A DNA stretch of 64,000 nt from Bacteroides sp. 51 (GCF_010500965.1 NZ_QVMI01000014.1:1-64000); one strand, 5' to 3'; shown: positions 53,612 through 62,329, numbered from the stretch's first letter. Notes: a model not told the origin generated them from the letters alone. Numbers and translations are program-made.

Positions 53612-55792
53612 ATGGACTTAAACACAGAAATAGAGCTCGCTTGGCAATGTATAGAGAATACCGGTTCGCACCTTTTTTTAACAGGTAAGGCGGGAACCGG
53701 TAAAACCACTTTTCTTCGTAAGCTAAAAGAGAAATCCCCTAAAAGAATGATTGTTGTAGCCCCTACGGGGATTGCAGCAATTAACGCGGGTGGGGTAACT
53801 ATTCATTCTTTCTTTCAGTTATCATTCGCTCCTTATATTCCCGAGAGTAAGTTTACTTCCGCACAATCTCCTTATAAATTCGGTAAAGAAAAAATCAGTA
53901 TTATCCGTAGTATGGACCTTCTGGTGATTGATGAGATCAGTATGGTTCGTGCCGATTTGCTGGATGCTGTTGATGCCGTTTTACGACGTTACCGGGATAG
54001 GCATAAACCCTTTGGTGGGGTACAGTTATTGATGATTGGCGATTTGCAACAGCTTGCTCCTGTAGTGAAAGAAAGTGATTGGGCTTTATTGAGTGAGTAT
54101 TACGATACTTCTTTTTTCTTTGGTAGTCATGCACTCAAAGAAACAGACTATATAACGATTCAGTTACAAAAAGTATATCGGCAAAGTGATGATGTATTCG
54201 TTGCATTGTTGAATAGAATACGTACAAACGATATTGATAATCAGGTACTTTTTGAATTAAATAAGCGTTATATACCCAATTTTCAACCGGATGAGGACGA
54301 TGGATATATTCGTTTGACTACCCATAACTACCAGGCACAACGTGTAAATGAACAGCAGTTGGCCGCTTTGCCCGGACAGTCCTTTAATTTTAAAGCAGTT
54401 ATCGAAGGGAACTTCCCTGAAACGGCTTATCCGGCCGATATGGATTTGCAACTAAAGAAAGGTGCCCAGATTATGTTCATTAAGAATGATTCCTCGGGTG
54501 AAGGGCGATATTATAACGGTAAGATTGGTATAGTGACTGCTGTAGGGCGCGATCATATCATGGTGTTGGGAAAAGGCGATAGCAGAGATTTCGCTCTGAG
54601 CCATGAAGAGTGGACCAATAGCAAATATACGCTTAATCCGGCGACCAAAGAAATAACCGAGGAAGTAGAAGGTATCTTCAAACAATACCCCATCCGGTTG
54701 GCTTGGGCGATCACCATACATAAGAGTCAGGGATTGACTTTCGAACGTGCGATTATTGATGCCAATATGTCTTTTGCACACGGACAGGTTTACGTTGCCC
54801 TGAGCCGATGTAAAACCTTAGAAGGGATGGTGCTTGGTTCGCCTTTAACTCGCGAATCGGTCATCAATGATGATTCGATCAGCGACTTTACCCGTGCTGT
54901 AGAGAGTAGTTTTCCTGATAAAAACCGTTTAAATGAATTACAACGTAGTTACTACTATGAGCTGCTGTGCGAACAGTTTGGTTTTTCTAGTATAAGGAGG
55001 CACTTCTCACAACTGCTTCGTTTATTCGATGAGTTCCTTTATGACCTTTATCCTAAGACCCTGCAAGGTTACAAAATGCACTTTGAACGCTTTCAGAGTG
55101 AGATTGAGAAGGTTGCCAATGCTTTTCAGGGACGTTATGCAGAGTTGATGCTGAACCCGGATTATGCTCAGGACCCGGTATTGAATGAGCGGGTTACTTC
55201 CGGGGCTCGTTATTTTCATGAAAAGGTGGAAGATATTTTACAAGTACTGATTCGTAAGACTCAAATAGAGCTGGACAACAAGGAGCTTAAGAAGCGTTTT
55301 GAAGAAGCCTTCTTTGCATTGAAAGAATTGGTACAGATTAAGCTGGGTACATTGGAGCATACAGCCACAAATGGATTTACTGTTCCTGGTTATTTGAAGA
55401 ATAAAGCACATATTATTGTGGCTTTATCCACTCCTGCTCCGGTGGCTAAAAAGGGACAAACAAAGTCGGGAGTTAAGAAAACAAAGACGACTATTACTTC
55501 ATCTAAAGTGGAGAAGGTTGAAGTATCTTCCGATATAGATCATCCGGAATTATATAAAGCGTTGGTCAGGTGGCGAAATGCAGAAGCTGCGAAATCAGGA
55601 TTACCCGTATATACTATTCTTCGGCAGAAAGCAATTCTGGGTATTGTGAATACTTTACCTACCAGCACCACTGAATTGGAGCGTATTCCGTTCTTTGGTG
55701 CTAAAGTGCTTGAAAAGTATGGCGAGGATGTTATCCGTATGGTAGAGGCTTATATGAAGAAAGCGGGAATAAAACGGAGGCTGGATCTATGA
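53612..55792 (+). CDS. PIF1-like helicase with HRDC domain
   Basis: A 726-residue SF1B helicase. Walker A is GKAGTGKT (25-32), Walker B is LLVIDEIS (103-110), with PTGIAAINAGGVTIHSFF and the C-terminal helicase motif AITIHKSQGLTFERAIID and GQVYVALSRC, matching RecD/PIF1 5'-3' helicases. A basic linker rich in Lys and Thr (about 605-630) leads to an HRDC-type nucleic-acid-binding domain (about 640-715). It may resolve replication blocks or G-quadruplexes. The next gene overlaps its end by four bases. Confidence 0.92.
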   Translation: MDLNTEIELAWQCIENTGSHLFLTGKAGTGKTTFLRKLKEKSPKRMIVVAPTGIAAINAGGVTIHSFFQLSFAPYIPESKFTSAQSPYKFGKEKISIIRSMDLLVIDEISMVRADLLDAVDAVLRRYRDRHKPFGGVQLLMIGDLQQLAPVVKESDWALLSEYYDTSFFFGSHALKETDYITIQLQKVYRQSDDVFVALLNRIRTNDIDNQVLFELNKRYIPNFQPDEDDGYIRLTTHNYQAQRVNEQQLAALPGQSFNFKAVIEGNFPETAYPADMDLQLKKGAQIMFIKNDSSGEGRYYNGKIGIVTAVGRDHIMVLGKGDSRDFALSHEEWTNSKYTLNPATKEITEEVEGIFKQYPIRLAWAITIHKSQGLTFERAIIDANMSFAHGQVYVALSRCKTLEGMVLGSPLTRESVINDDSISDFTRAVESSFPDKNRLNELQRSYYYELLCEQFGFSSIRRHFSQLLRLFDEFLYDLYPKTLQGYKMHFERFQSEIEKVANAFQGRYAELMLNPDYAQDPVLNERVTSGARYFHEKVEDILQVLIRKTQIELDNKELKKRFEEAFFALKELVQIKLGTLEHTATNGFTVPGYLKNKAHIIVALSTPAPVAKKGQTKSGVKKTKTTITSSKVEKVEVSSDIDHPELYKALVRWRNAEAAKSGLPVYTILRQKAILGIVNTLPTSTTELERIPFFGAKVLEKYGEDVIRMVEAYMKKAGIKRRLDL

Positions 55793-56244
55793 TTGAAGCA
55801 CTGATCGGGCTGGGTTATGTCGGTTTGTTTATAGCCTGTTTTATTTCAGCAACTATCCTGCCGTTTAGTTCGGATATTATTGTGGTGGCACTTGTTGTTG
55901 CCGGTTTGGACTACCGTATTTGCCTATTGGTGGCTGCCGTTGGTGGTGCGATGGGAGGCATGGTCAATTATTACCTGGGGCGCCAAGGAAAAACAGAGTG
56001 GATAGAAAAACACTCCAATGTACGTCTTGATAAAGTTCAGAAGATTATAGACTGGTTGAATGGCAAAGGTACTTATATGGCTTTCTTCTCCTGGGTTCCT
56101 GTCATTGGGAATCTCGTAGTTCTTGCTTTGGGTTACCTTAGGGCCAATGTTTGGATTGTGAGTGTTTGTGTATTGGCAGGCATGTTTGTCCGTTATCTGG
56201 TGGTTATTATTCTTACGTTACAGGGCATTGAGCTTGTTGGGTGA
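55789..56244 (+). CDS. YqaA-like SNARE-associated (DedA-superfamily) membrane protein
   Basis: A 151-residue membrane protein with four or five helices: IALIGLGYVGLFIACFIS-like start, the re-entrant motif ATILPFSSDIIVVAL, a glycine-rich GGAMGGMVNYYLGRQGK, then FFSWVPVIGNLVVLALGYLR. It belongs to the DedA/VTT group; YqaA subfamily function is unknown, while larger relatives move lipids across membranes. It is translationally coupled (ATGA overlap) to the helicase, an association with no evident functional link. Confidence 0.88.
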   Translation: MIEALIGLGYVGLFIACFISATILPFSSDIIVVALVVAGLDYRICLLVAAVGGAMGGMVNYYLGRQGKTEWIEKHSNVRLDKVQKIIDWLNGKGTYMAFFSWVPVIGNLVVLALGYLRANVWIVSVCVLAGMFVRYLVVIILTLQGIELVG

Positions 56245-56253
56245 TATTGGTTT

Positions 56254-57003
56254 TTATTTTTTGAGTATTCTCTTTAAGTATTCTACATCTAACAAATTCA
56301 CCGTCTCAAAATTTCCTTTATAAAATACAGCCCAGTTATTAAAAACACAAGGTAGATTCTTTGCTTTCTGCAACGTATCTACTTGAATTAAAGACACAGG
56401 AACATCATTCTCTTCACAATACTGCTTTATCATCTCAATGGCATGATAAACATAAGGGCACTGCATGTCGTAATAAATTGTTAACTTGTTGTCTTCAATC
56501 TTTGGAGTTTTTACATTCTGTGCAAATTTTGGCGTTGTTCCGTCAAAAGAGAGTGCAAGCAATTCATATCCATTATCGGTAGTATCAACAACCTTAAAAC
56601 CGTACTTCTTTACGAATGATTGGTCGGAAAGCCAGGACTTCTGTTTTTTCGCTCCGAGCATACATATACCGGATTTGCCTTTTTCTTTGGCGTCGGCCAA
56701 ACAATACTCCATCAATGATTGCCCGTATCCTTTTCCTTTGTGACTGCCCAAAACCCATAAACAATACAGATAATAATAGTTGTCTCCGGTTATGGGGACC
56801 CAAGCTGTTTCAAGAGGAGCATATTCGATAAAAACCGTAGCCTTTTCATTTAATTTTCTAAAGACATGACCTTCGTTTAGCCGCTCGGAAAGCCATTGTC
56901 GCTTTGCTTCAACACCTTGATGAGGCTTCTTGCTGCGGATAATACAGCATAAATGCTCATTGGCAAGATTTTCTGTTGTTAGGTTTACAAAATCGGTATT
57001 CAT
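56254..57003 (-). CDS. GNAT acetyltransferase fused to a YoaP domain
   Basis: A 249-residue protein. The N-terminal GNAT domain (about 1-165) has the acetyl-CoA loop GSHKGKGYGQSLMEYCL and GICMLGAKKQKSWLSDQSF. The C-terminal YoaP domain (about 185-249) contains YYDMQCPYVYHAIEMIKQYC, a C-P-Y thioredoxin-like motif, and FNNWAVFYKG. YoaP proteins are uncharacterised. ATG at 57003 is used; the upstream residues to 57036 do not fit the domain. It is convergent with the YqaA-like gene, nine bases apart. Confidence 0.88.
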   Translation of the reverse strand: MNTDFVNLTTENLANEHLCCIIRSKKPHQGVEAKRQWLSERLNEGHVFRKLNEKATVFIEYAPLETAWVPITGDNYYYLYCLWVLGSHKGKGYGQSLMEYCLADAKEKGKSGICMLGAKKQKSWLSDQSFVKKYGFKVVDTTDNGYELLALSFDGTTPKFAQNVKTPKIEDNKLTIYYDMQCPYVYHAIEMIKQYCEENDVPVSLIQVDTLQKAKNLPCVFNNWAVFYKGNFETVNLLDVEYLKRILKK

Positions 57004-57102
57004 GTGCATCCTCGTTTTAAATTGGGGTATTATCAATTAACGGGTTATAATTGCATCGCAAACTTACATAAAAAGAATGATTTATAAATGAGTTGAATAA
57101 AA

Positions 57103-57181
57103 AGAATTAATGAACACAGAGACGCGGAGATACAGAGTTTTTTTATTTTTCTCTGTGTCTCCGTGTCTCTGTGTTCATTCT
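57103..57181. repeat. Gapped inverted repeat of CACAGAGA words
   Basis: GAACACAGAGACGCGGAGAT then ACAGAG (57112-57137) pairs at 24 of 26 positions with CTCTGTGTCTCCGTGTCTCT then GTGTTC (57151-57176), loop 13 bases and T-rich. It lies in the divergent gap between the GNAT gene and the AraC gene and could also act as a terminator-like hairpin. Confidence 0.75.
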
Positions 57182-57235
57182 ATTTATAGAAGAAATATAA
57201 TGAATTCGCGTAGATTATTTTTTTAATAACCAATT

Positions 57236-57259
57236 AACTTTTAAGAAAACATGCTTATC
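57236..57259 (+). promoter_or_regulatory. Shared motif upstream of the AraC gene
   Basis: AACTTTTAAGAAAACATGCT then TATC matches 20 of 24 positions with 58159-58182 upstream of the alcohol dehydrogenase gene. The start codon at 57289 is 30 bases downstream. It may be a regulator site, possibly overlapping the promoter. Confidence 0.5.
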
Positions 57260-57288
57260 TTAGCATCCGAATCATTCAATTAAAAAAT

Positions 57289-58167
57289 ATGAATACAAAA
57301 TCCGATATAGTCATATACAACTATCTGGATACATTTTTCTGCTGTTATGTTGAAAATGATAAGTTGTGCGAGGAGATGGTAACTGATCATATGTTGGTGT
57401 ATATCTGTTCCGGTGAGATGATACTGGTGACAAAAGAAAAACGTATTGTCTTCAAGAAAGGTGATTCTTTCTTCCTGAAACGTAACCACTTGATAAAAAA
57501 GATAAAACAGCCTGCAAAGAATGGGGAGAGTTTTAAAGGTCTTTTCCTACAACTCAAAACCCCGTTTCTTAAGAAAATGTTTTCCGAACAGCACATTGCC
57601 CTTCCGGTTAATGCAGGGAAGTTCATAGGTGGTTCAAATCATGTGATGCTGGATAAGCATCCTTTTCTGGACGGTCTGTTCTTGTCGCTCGAACAATATT
57701 TTAATGCCAAACAATACCCTTCAAAGGAACTGATGGATGCTAAATTGAAAGAGGCTGTTTTTACTCTGCTGCAACTCAAACCCGAGCTGGGAGGGATATT
57801 GTTTGATTTCGCTGAACCCTGGAAGACCGATCTTGCCGAGTTTATGGCAAACAATTATAAATGTGATCTTTCCATTGAGCAGTTTGCCCATTATACCGGG
57901 CGTAGCCTGTCTACTTTCAAAAAAGATTTTGCTCGTATCTACAATGAAACACCTAACCGTTGGCTTATCAGGAAGCGACTGGAAGAGGCTATGAATCTCA
58001 TCAACAACAAAGGGCAGAAGCCCTCCGAGGTTTATCTGGATGTAGGCTTTAAAAACTTGTCTCACTTCTCTACAGCTTTTAAGAAACAATTCGGATATTC
58101 TCCGTCTTTAATCACAAAGAAAGGAACATACCAGGAGGGTTTCAATACATCTGTAGGTAACGTTTAA
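57289..58167 (+). CDS. AraC family transcriptional regulator
   Basis: A 292-residue regulator with an N-terminal cupin-like sensor domain (about 1-180, similar to the ExsA-type N-terminus) and a C-terminal double helix-turn-helix (about 190-285): LSIEQFAHYTGRSLSTFKKD, RKRLEEAMNLINNKGQKPSE and YLDVGFKNLSHFSTAFKKQF. The alcohol dehydrogenase gene follows on the same strand. In E. coli the AraC-type YqhC activates yqhD, and the arrangement here suggests the same logic. A shared upstream motif supports joint control. Confidence 0.92.
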   Translation: MNTKSDIVIYNYLDTFFCCYVENDKLCEEMVTDHMLVYICSGEMILVTKEKRIVFKKGDSFFLKRNHLIKKIKQPAKNGESFKGLFLQLKTPFLKKMFSEQHIALPVNAGKFIGGSNHVMLDKHPFLDGLFLSLEQYFNAKQYPSKELMDAKLKEAVFTLLQLKPELGGILFDFAEPWKTDLAEFMANNYKCDLSIEQFAHYTGRSLSTFKKDFARIYNETPNRWLIRKRLEEAMNLINNKGQKPSEVYLDVGFKNLSHFSTAFKKQFGYSPSLITKKGTYQEGFNTSVGNV

Positions 58168-58182
58168 GAAAACAAACTTATA
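58159..58182 (+). promoter_or_regulatory. Shared motif upstream of the alcohol dehydrogenase gene
   Basis: AACGTTTAAGAAAACAAACT then TATA overlaps the last codons of the AraC gene. A shorter direct repeat AACGTTTAAG recurs at 58241-58250. Both are candidate binding sites for the adjacent regulator. Confidence 0.5.
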
Positions 58183-58288
58183 GCTTTTCAGAAAAACAAC
58201 ATCACCCGATGAAGTGTTTAATTTGCATCACCAAACGGAAAACGTTTAAGTAATGTATTTTTTATTAACGCAATAATAGATAACTGTT

Positions 58289-59434
58289 ATGAACAACTTT
58301 ATTTTTCAGAACCCCGTGAAGCTTATCATGGGCAAAGGAACGATTTCAGAATTAGCAAACCATATACCCGCCGGAAAACGTGTGATGGTAACTTTTGGTG
58401 GCGGTAGCGTCAAAAAGAACAATGTGTACAGTCAGGTTGTGGAAGCTCTTAAGGGTTTCTATACTGTAGAGTTCTGGGGAATTGAGGCTAATCCTACTAT
58501 TGAAACTCTTCGAAAAGCTATTGTGCTGGGAAAAGAAGAAAAAGTAGACTTTCTTGTTGCTGTGGGTGGTGGTTCTGTGATTGATGGAACGAAACTTATA
58601 TCGGCCGGGCTGCTGTACGATGGCGATGCATGGGATTTAGTGCTCAAGGGTTATGATACAAATACGGTTCCTCTGGCAACTGTTCTTACTCTGCCTGCAA
58701 CAGGTTCGGAGATGAATCAGGGTGCTGTAATATCGAATATGGAGACGAAAGAAAAGTTTGGTTTCTTCTCTAATTATCCTGTATTTTCTATTCTTGATCC
58801 GGAAACGACTTTCACGCTTCCCGATAATCAAATAGCCAATGGGCTTGCCGATACTTTTGTACATGTAATGGAGCAGTACCTCACGGTGCCCGGCGTTTCG
58901 CGCTTGATGGACCGTTGGGCAGAGGGCATTCTTCATACGGTAGTTGAAATAGCTCCTCTTATAAGAAAGGATAAACGTAACTACGATGTGATGGCCGAGT
59001 TTATGCTTTCTGCAACTATGGCTCTCAATGGCTTCGTGGCGTTGGGCGGTGTTCCGCAAGATTGGGCTACGCATATGATTGGGCATGAACTGACTGCATT
59101 GCATGGTCTTTCGCATGGGCATACGCTGGCTATCGTTCTGCCCGGTACAATGAATTTGTTGCGCGCAAGCAAAGGTGATAAGATTATCCAATACGGTGAG
59201 CGTATATGGGGCATCACCGAAGGAACGCGCGATGAGCGTATTGATAAGGCTATTGAGAAAACCGACGAATTTTTCCGTTCGCTTGGTCACACCACCCGTC
59301 TTAGCGAAGAGGGGATAGGCATGGATACTGTTGAAGAGGTTGAACGCCGTTTCAATGAACGTGGGGTTGCTTTCGGAGAGAATCATAGTGTAAACGGAGA
59401 AATGGCAAGGAAGATCCTGATAGACAGGATGTAA
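58289..59434 (+). CDS. yqhD: NADPH-dependent alcohol dehydrogenase, YqhD type
   Basis: A 381-residue iron-containing (group III) alcohol dehydrogenase. The coenzyme loop VTFGGGSVKKNNVY marks the YqhD branch, which prefers NADPH and reduces many aldehydes, protecting against toxic carbonyls. Further motifs are LVAVGGGSVIDGTKLI, LPATGSEMNQGAV and the metal ligands in NGLADTFVHVMEQ (Asp, His), MIGHELTALHGLSHGHTLAI (His, His). It lies 121 bases after the AraC gene. Confidence 0.93.
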   Translation: MNNFIFQNPVKLIMGKGTISELANHIPAGKRVMVTFGGGSVKKNNVYSQVVEALKGFYTVEFWGIEANPTIETLRKAIVLGKEEKVDFLVAVGGGSVIDGTKLISAGLLYDGDAWDLVLKGYDTNTVPLATVLTLPATGSEMNQGAVISNMETKEKFGFFSNYPVFSILDPETTFTLPDNQIANGLADTFVHVMEQYLTVPGVSRLMDRWAEGILHTVVEIAPLIRKDKRNYDVMAEFMLSATMALNGFVALGGVPQDWATHMIGHELTALHGLSHGHTLAIVLPGTMNLLRASKGDKIIQYGERIWGITEGTRDERIDKAIEKTDEFFRSLGHTTRLSEEGIGMDTVEEVERRFNERGVAFGENHSVNGEMARKILIDRM

Positions 59435-59468
59435 TGACATACAGATTGTTGATCTGGTTGTTTTTATT

Positions 59469-59508
59469 ACGCAATATTTTGCTTCAAACAAAATATTGCG
59501 TACTTTTG
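59469..59508 (+). promoter_or_regulatory. Promoter with a perfect operator-like palindrome
   Basis: TTTTG (59477-59481) and TACTTTTG (59501-59508) are 19 bases apart, a strong Bacteroidota promoter. A perfect 13-base inverted repeat, ACGCAATATTTTG (59469-59481) and CAAAATATTGCGT (59489-59501), spans the -33 to the first base of -7 around a seven-base loop. A repressor bound here would block RNA polymerase. Confidence 0.7.
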
Positions 59509-59514
59509 CGGCAT

Positions 59515-59709
59515 GACTAAGACATTTAAATCGGATTTGGTTTAGTAAACAATCTGTGTTTCTTCTACAGATTGTCCTTTCGTTTACTCTCGGATAACTC
59601 TTTTCGGGAGTGATTTCTATATTATTATAATTCAAGTTTTTTAATCTGCGTACAATGACGAAGGCATTGTTATGCCCTCCCTCGCGTGTATGCAAAAAAC
59701 ATTAAGACA
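59515..59709 (+). ncRNA. Candidate structured leader RNA upstream of the methyltransferase gene
   Basis: The predicted transcript has about 195 bases before the start codon. It contains a ten-codon reading frame (59513-59545), a helix ACAATCTGT/ACAGATTGT (59549-59557, 59567-59575) nested in AGTAAAC/GTTTACT (59544-59550, 59582-59588), a competing hairpin ACTCTCG/CGGGAGT (about 59586-59610) and a small stem ACAATG/CATTGT (59652-59657, 59665-59670). The second and third share bases and cannot form together, as expected of a switch. No known riboswitch class was recognised. Confidence 0.4.
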
Positions 59710-60483
59710 ATGAGTAACGAAAATAAAACTATTCACGAATTCGATCTACAATTAATTTGCGATTTCTTTTCCAATATGGAACGTCAAGGGCCCGGAAGCC
59801 CGGAAGTAACGGTCAAGGCATTGAGTTTTATAGATAACCTTACCGATAAATCACTTATCGCCGATATCGGCTGCGGAACAGGTGGTCAGACGATGGTCCT
59901 GGCGCAGCATGCGCCGGGACAGATTACCGGATTGGACTTGTTTCCCGATTTTATCCGGATATTGAATCATAATGCAGGCCGTTTAGGTTTGCAAGACAGG
60001 GTAAGAGGTATTGTCGGTTCAATGGACGACCTTCCTTTCGGGCAGGAAGAACTAGACCTGATCTGGTCGGAAGGTGCTATTTATAATATTGGCTTTGAAC
60101 GGGGACTGAATGAGTGGCGTAAGTTTCTGAAAACAGGAGGTTATATCGCCGTTTCCGAAAGCTCGTGGTTTACTGACGAACGGCCGGCGGAAATTCATGA
60201 TTTCTGGGTAGATGCGTATCCTGAAATAGATACTATTCCTAATCAGGTAGCCAAGATACATAAAGCCGGGTATCTTCCTGTGGCCACTTTCGTTCTGCCG
60301 GAAAACTGCTGGACAGAGCATTACTTTGCTAAAAAGACGGCGGCCCAGGAGGTTTTTCTTAATAAACATGCCGGAAATAAAGCAGCCGAAGAATTCAGCT
60401 CCCTTCAATTTCATGAAGAAGTGTTATACCGCAAGTATAAAGAATTCTATGGCTATACGTTTTTTATCGCAAAAAAAAGATAG
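59710..60483 (+). CDS. Class I SAM-dependent methyltransferase
   Basis: A 257-residue methyltransferase with motif [14 protein letters not shown] (49-61), the acidic loop [10 protein letters not shown], and [20 protein letters not shown]. The substrate is unknown; the sequence resembles small-molecule methyltransferases of the UbiE/arsenite type but lacks clear substrate markers. The frame extends upstream to 59686, but the ATG at 59710 fits. It follows a long structured leader and is separated by four bases from rsgA. Confidence 0.88.
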   Translation: MSNENKTIHEFDLQLICDFFSNMERQGPGSPEVTVKALSFIDNLTDKSLIADIGCGTGGQTMVLAQHAPGQITGLDLFPDFIRILNHNAGRLGLQDRVRGIVGSMDDLPFGQEELDLIWSEGAIYNIGFERGLNEWRKFLKTGGYIAVSESSWFTDERPAEIHDFWVDAYPEIDTIPNQVAKIHKAGYLPVATFVLPENCWTEHYFAKKTAAQEVFLNKHAGNKAAEEFSSLQFHEEVLYRKYKEFYGYTFFIAKKR

Positions 60484-60487
60484 TACA

Positions 60488-61543
60488 ATGATTAATTTAA
60501 ATATGTATGGTTGGAATGATAAGCTAAACCAACTAAAACAGGAATCAACATATAGCGCTCTTGCTCATGGCCGTGTATCGGTGGTACACCGCACATGCTA
60601 TGAGGTCGTTTCCGAAACAGGCTTGTTTCAGTGCGAACTGACGGGGAGTATGATGTACGGAAAGTCGGAGTTTGAGTTGCCTTGCACGGGCGACTGGGTA
60701 ATTTTCCAGCCCTTCGACGATCATAAAGGAATTATCGTTGATATGCTGCCGCGCGAGCGGACGTTGTATCGCAAGAAAAGCGGAACGGTTGCCGATAAGC
60801 AAGCCATTGCTTCTTATGTTGACAAGGCGTTTATCGTGCAAAGCCTGGATGATAATTTCAATGTGCGCCGGGCCGAGCGCTTTATGGTTCAGATATTAGA
60901 GGAAAACATCCATGCCGTACTGGTTCTCAATAAAGCCGATATGGGGTTTGACAGGCAGAGGGTGGAAGAGCAGATTGAACACGTTGCCCGTCAGATACCG
61001 GTGTTTTTCACAAGTATTTATCAACCCGAAACGATTCTCCGGTTGCGCGAGTCGATAGCAGAAGGCGAAACGGTGGTGTTTGTCGGCTCCTCGGGTGTCG
61101 GGAAAAGTTCTTTGGTGAATGCAGTTTGCGAAAAAGCGGTATTGCTCACATCCGATATCAGCGTATCTACCGGAAAGGGGCGGCATACTTCGACCCGCCG
61201 GGAAATGGTGTTGATGGACGGTTCGGGTGTTTTAATCGACACTCCGGGCGTTCGTGAATTTGGTCTGGCTATTGATAATACGGATTCTCTGGCAGAGGTA
61301 TTGGATATTTCCGACTACGCACGATCGTGCCGTTTCAAGGATTGCGAACATACGGGCGAGCCTGGTTGTGCGGTTCTGGAAGCTGTAAACAGCGGTGCGT
61401 TAGACCGTAAGGTGTATGATAGTTACCTGAAACTCCGGCGCGAGGCATGGCATTTCTCCACGTCCGAACATGAGAAACGGAAAAGGGATAAATCCTTTTC
61501 GAAGCTCATAGAGGAGGTTAAGAAGCGCAAGGCTAATTTCTGA
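60488..61543 (+). CDS. rsgA: Ribosome small subunit-dependent GTPase RsgA
   Basis: A 351-residue circularly permuted GTPase that checks late 30S subunit assembly. An N-terminal OB fold (about 20-110) is followed by G4 NKAD (148-151), G1 GSSGVGKS (200-207) and G3 DTPG (251-254), in that permuted order, and a C-terminal zinc motif CRFKDCEHTGEPGC. The frame extends upstream over the methyltransferase gene, but the ATG at 60488 fits the family and leaves a four-base gap. A terminator follows. Confidence 0.97.
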   Translation: MINLNMYGWNDKLNQLKQESTYSALAHGRVSVVHRTCYEVVSETGLFQCELTGSMMYGKSEFELPCTGDWVIFQPFDDHKGIIVDMLPRERTLYRKKSGTVADKQAIASYVDKAFIVQSLDDNFNVRRAERFMVQILEENIHAVLVLNKADMGFDRQRVEEQIEHVARQIPVFFTSIYQPETILRLRESIAEGETVVFVGSSGVGKSSLVNAVCEKAVLLTSDISVSTGKGRHTSTRREMVLMDGSGVLIDTPGVREFGLAIDNTDSLAEVLDISDYARSCRFKDCEHTGEPGCAVLEAVNSGALDRKVYDSYLKLRREAWHFSTSEHEKRKRDKSFSKLIEEVKKRKANF

Positions 61544-61559
61544 TTCTTTATTTAATGTA

Positions 61560-61591
61560 ATGCAGGTATTCTCGGATACCTGCATTTTTTT
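61560..61591 (+). terminator. Terminator after rsgA
   Basis: ATGCAGGTAT (61560-61569) pairs exactly with ATACCTGCAT (61576-61585), followed by a run of T. Confidence 0.9.
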
Positions 61592-61613
61592 TACTTCATA
61601 TCTATACTTTCTG

Positions 61614-61745
61614 CACTCAACGAATAAAGAATCTTCACTTAACGTTTAGCCTCTCTACACTTGAGCGTTATAAGAGATGAAGAATAGCGCTGTTTTTCTG
61701 GAAGAACAGCGCTATTCTTTGCGAAAAACAGCGCTATTCTTCCTC
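61614..61745. repeat. Six-unit array with 22-base period, two word types
   Basis: Units of 22 bases start at 61614, 61636, 61658, 61680, 61702 and 61724. The first three share CACTYAACG or CACTTGAGCG at the unit start. The last three share AGCGCT with centres at 61688.5, 61710.5 and 61732.5; units 5 and 6 read AACAGCGCTATTCTT and unit 4 is inverted (AAGAATAGCGCTGTTTT). The step does not change where the word type changes. Confidence 0.75.
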
Positions 61746-61747
61746 CT

Positions 61748-61780
61748 TTTTGCAAATTAAGTAAAAACACGCTATCTTTA
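61748..61780 (+). promoter_or_regulatory. Promoter of the HU-like gene
   Basis: TTTTG (61748-61752) is 20 bases before TATCTTTA (61773-61780), close to the consensus. About 75 bases of leader follow. Confidence 0.55.
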
Positions 61781-61860
61781 CCGTACAGTTAAGCCAGGCG
61801 TTAAGTATATGCAGTTTAACTGTACAATCAATATTGTCAATTTATTAAAAAATATCTACT

Positions 61861-62319
61861 ATGCCTTTAATTTATAAACCCGTACAAAGCAATATGACTT
61901 CCGAGGATGGAGAGAAGAAGTGGTTTCCCCATATCGTTAAAATAAAAAAGAGAGTTACGACCGATACATTAGCCGAAGAACTATCCGATATATCGGCCCT
62001 TTCGCGGGGAGATGTACACAGTGTGATCCAGAATTTACTCCGTAGTTTCCGTCATCATTTGCTAAACAGCGAAACGATACACCTCGATGGCTTTGGAACA
62101 TTCACCATCAAGGCCAACTCGGCCGGAAACGGAGTGAGCACACCACAGGAAGTTAGTTCGAAGCAAATAAATCACCTGACCGTTCAGTTTACGCCTTGTT
62201 TCAAACGCACACCCGGCGTGGGAATAACATATCCCATGTTTAAAGGAGTCGAATTTGTTCGTGAAGATAAGGTCGGAAACCGGGGCGGGAAGCAAAAAAC
62301 AGAACCGGAAGAAGAATAA
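61861..62319 (+). CDS. HU-like DNA-binding protein
   Basis: A 152-residue protein of the Bacteroidota HU-like (HU-HIG) group, longer than ordinary HU (about 90). It starts PLIYKPVQSNMTSEDGEKKW, with helices LAEELSDISALSRGDVHSVI and LDGFGTFTIKANSAG, corresponding to the HU fold and beta-arm. The end is Lys/Glu-rich. It probably bends or coats DNA; whether it is a nucleoid protein or locus-specific is not shown. The rarD gene starts 11 bases downstream. Confidence 0.88.
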   Translation: MPLIYKPVQSNMTSEDGEKKWFPHIVKIKKRVTTDTLAEELSDISALSRGDVHSVIQNLLRSFRHHLLNSETIHLDGFGTFTIKANSAGNGVSTPQEVSSKQINHLTVQFTPCFKRTPGVGITYPMFKGVEFVREDKVGNRGGKQKTEPEEE

Positions 62320-62329
62320 CAAGCAAACC

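Larger units (their letters stand above)
61544..61860. other. Intergenic region between rsgA and the HU-like gene
   Basis: The 317 bases contain the rsgA terminator (61560-61591), the 22-base array (61614-61745) and the HU-like promoter (61748-61780). No gene was seen. Confidence 0.6.

Noticed and set aside
57625-57645. tRNA-like GGTTCAAATCA sequence
   Set aside because: It is inside the AraC coding region with no acceptor or anticodon stem around it; no tRNA was found in the window.
58637-59695. Long minus-strand open frame of 352 codons
   Set aside because: It lies opposite the alcohol dehydrogenase gene, has no family features, and its composition reflects the complementary codon pattern.
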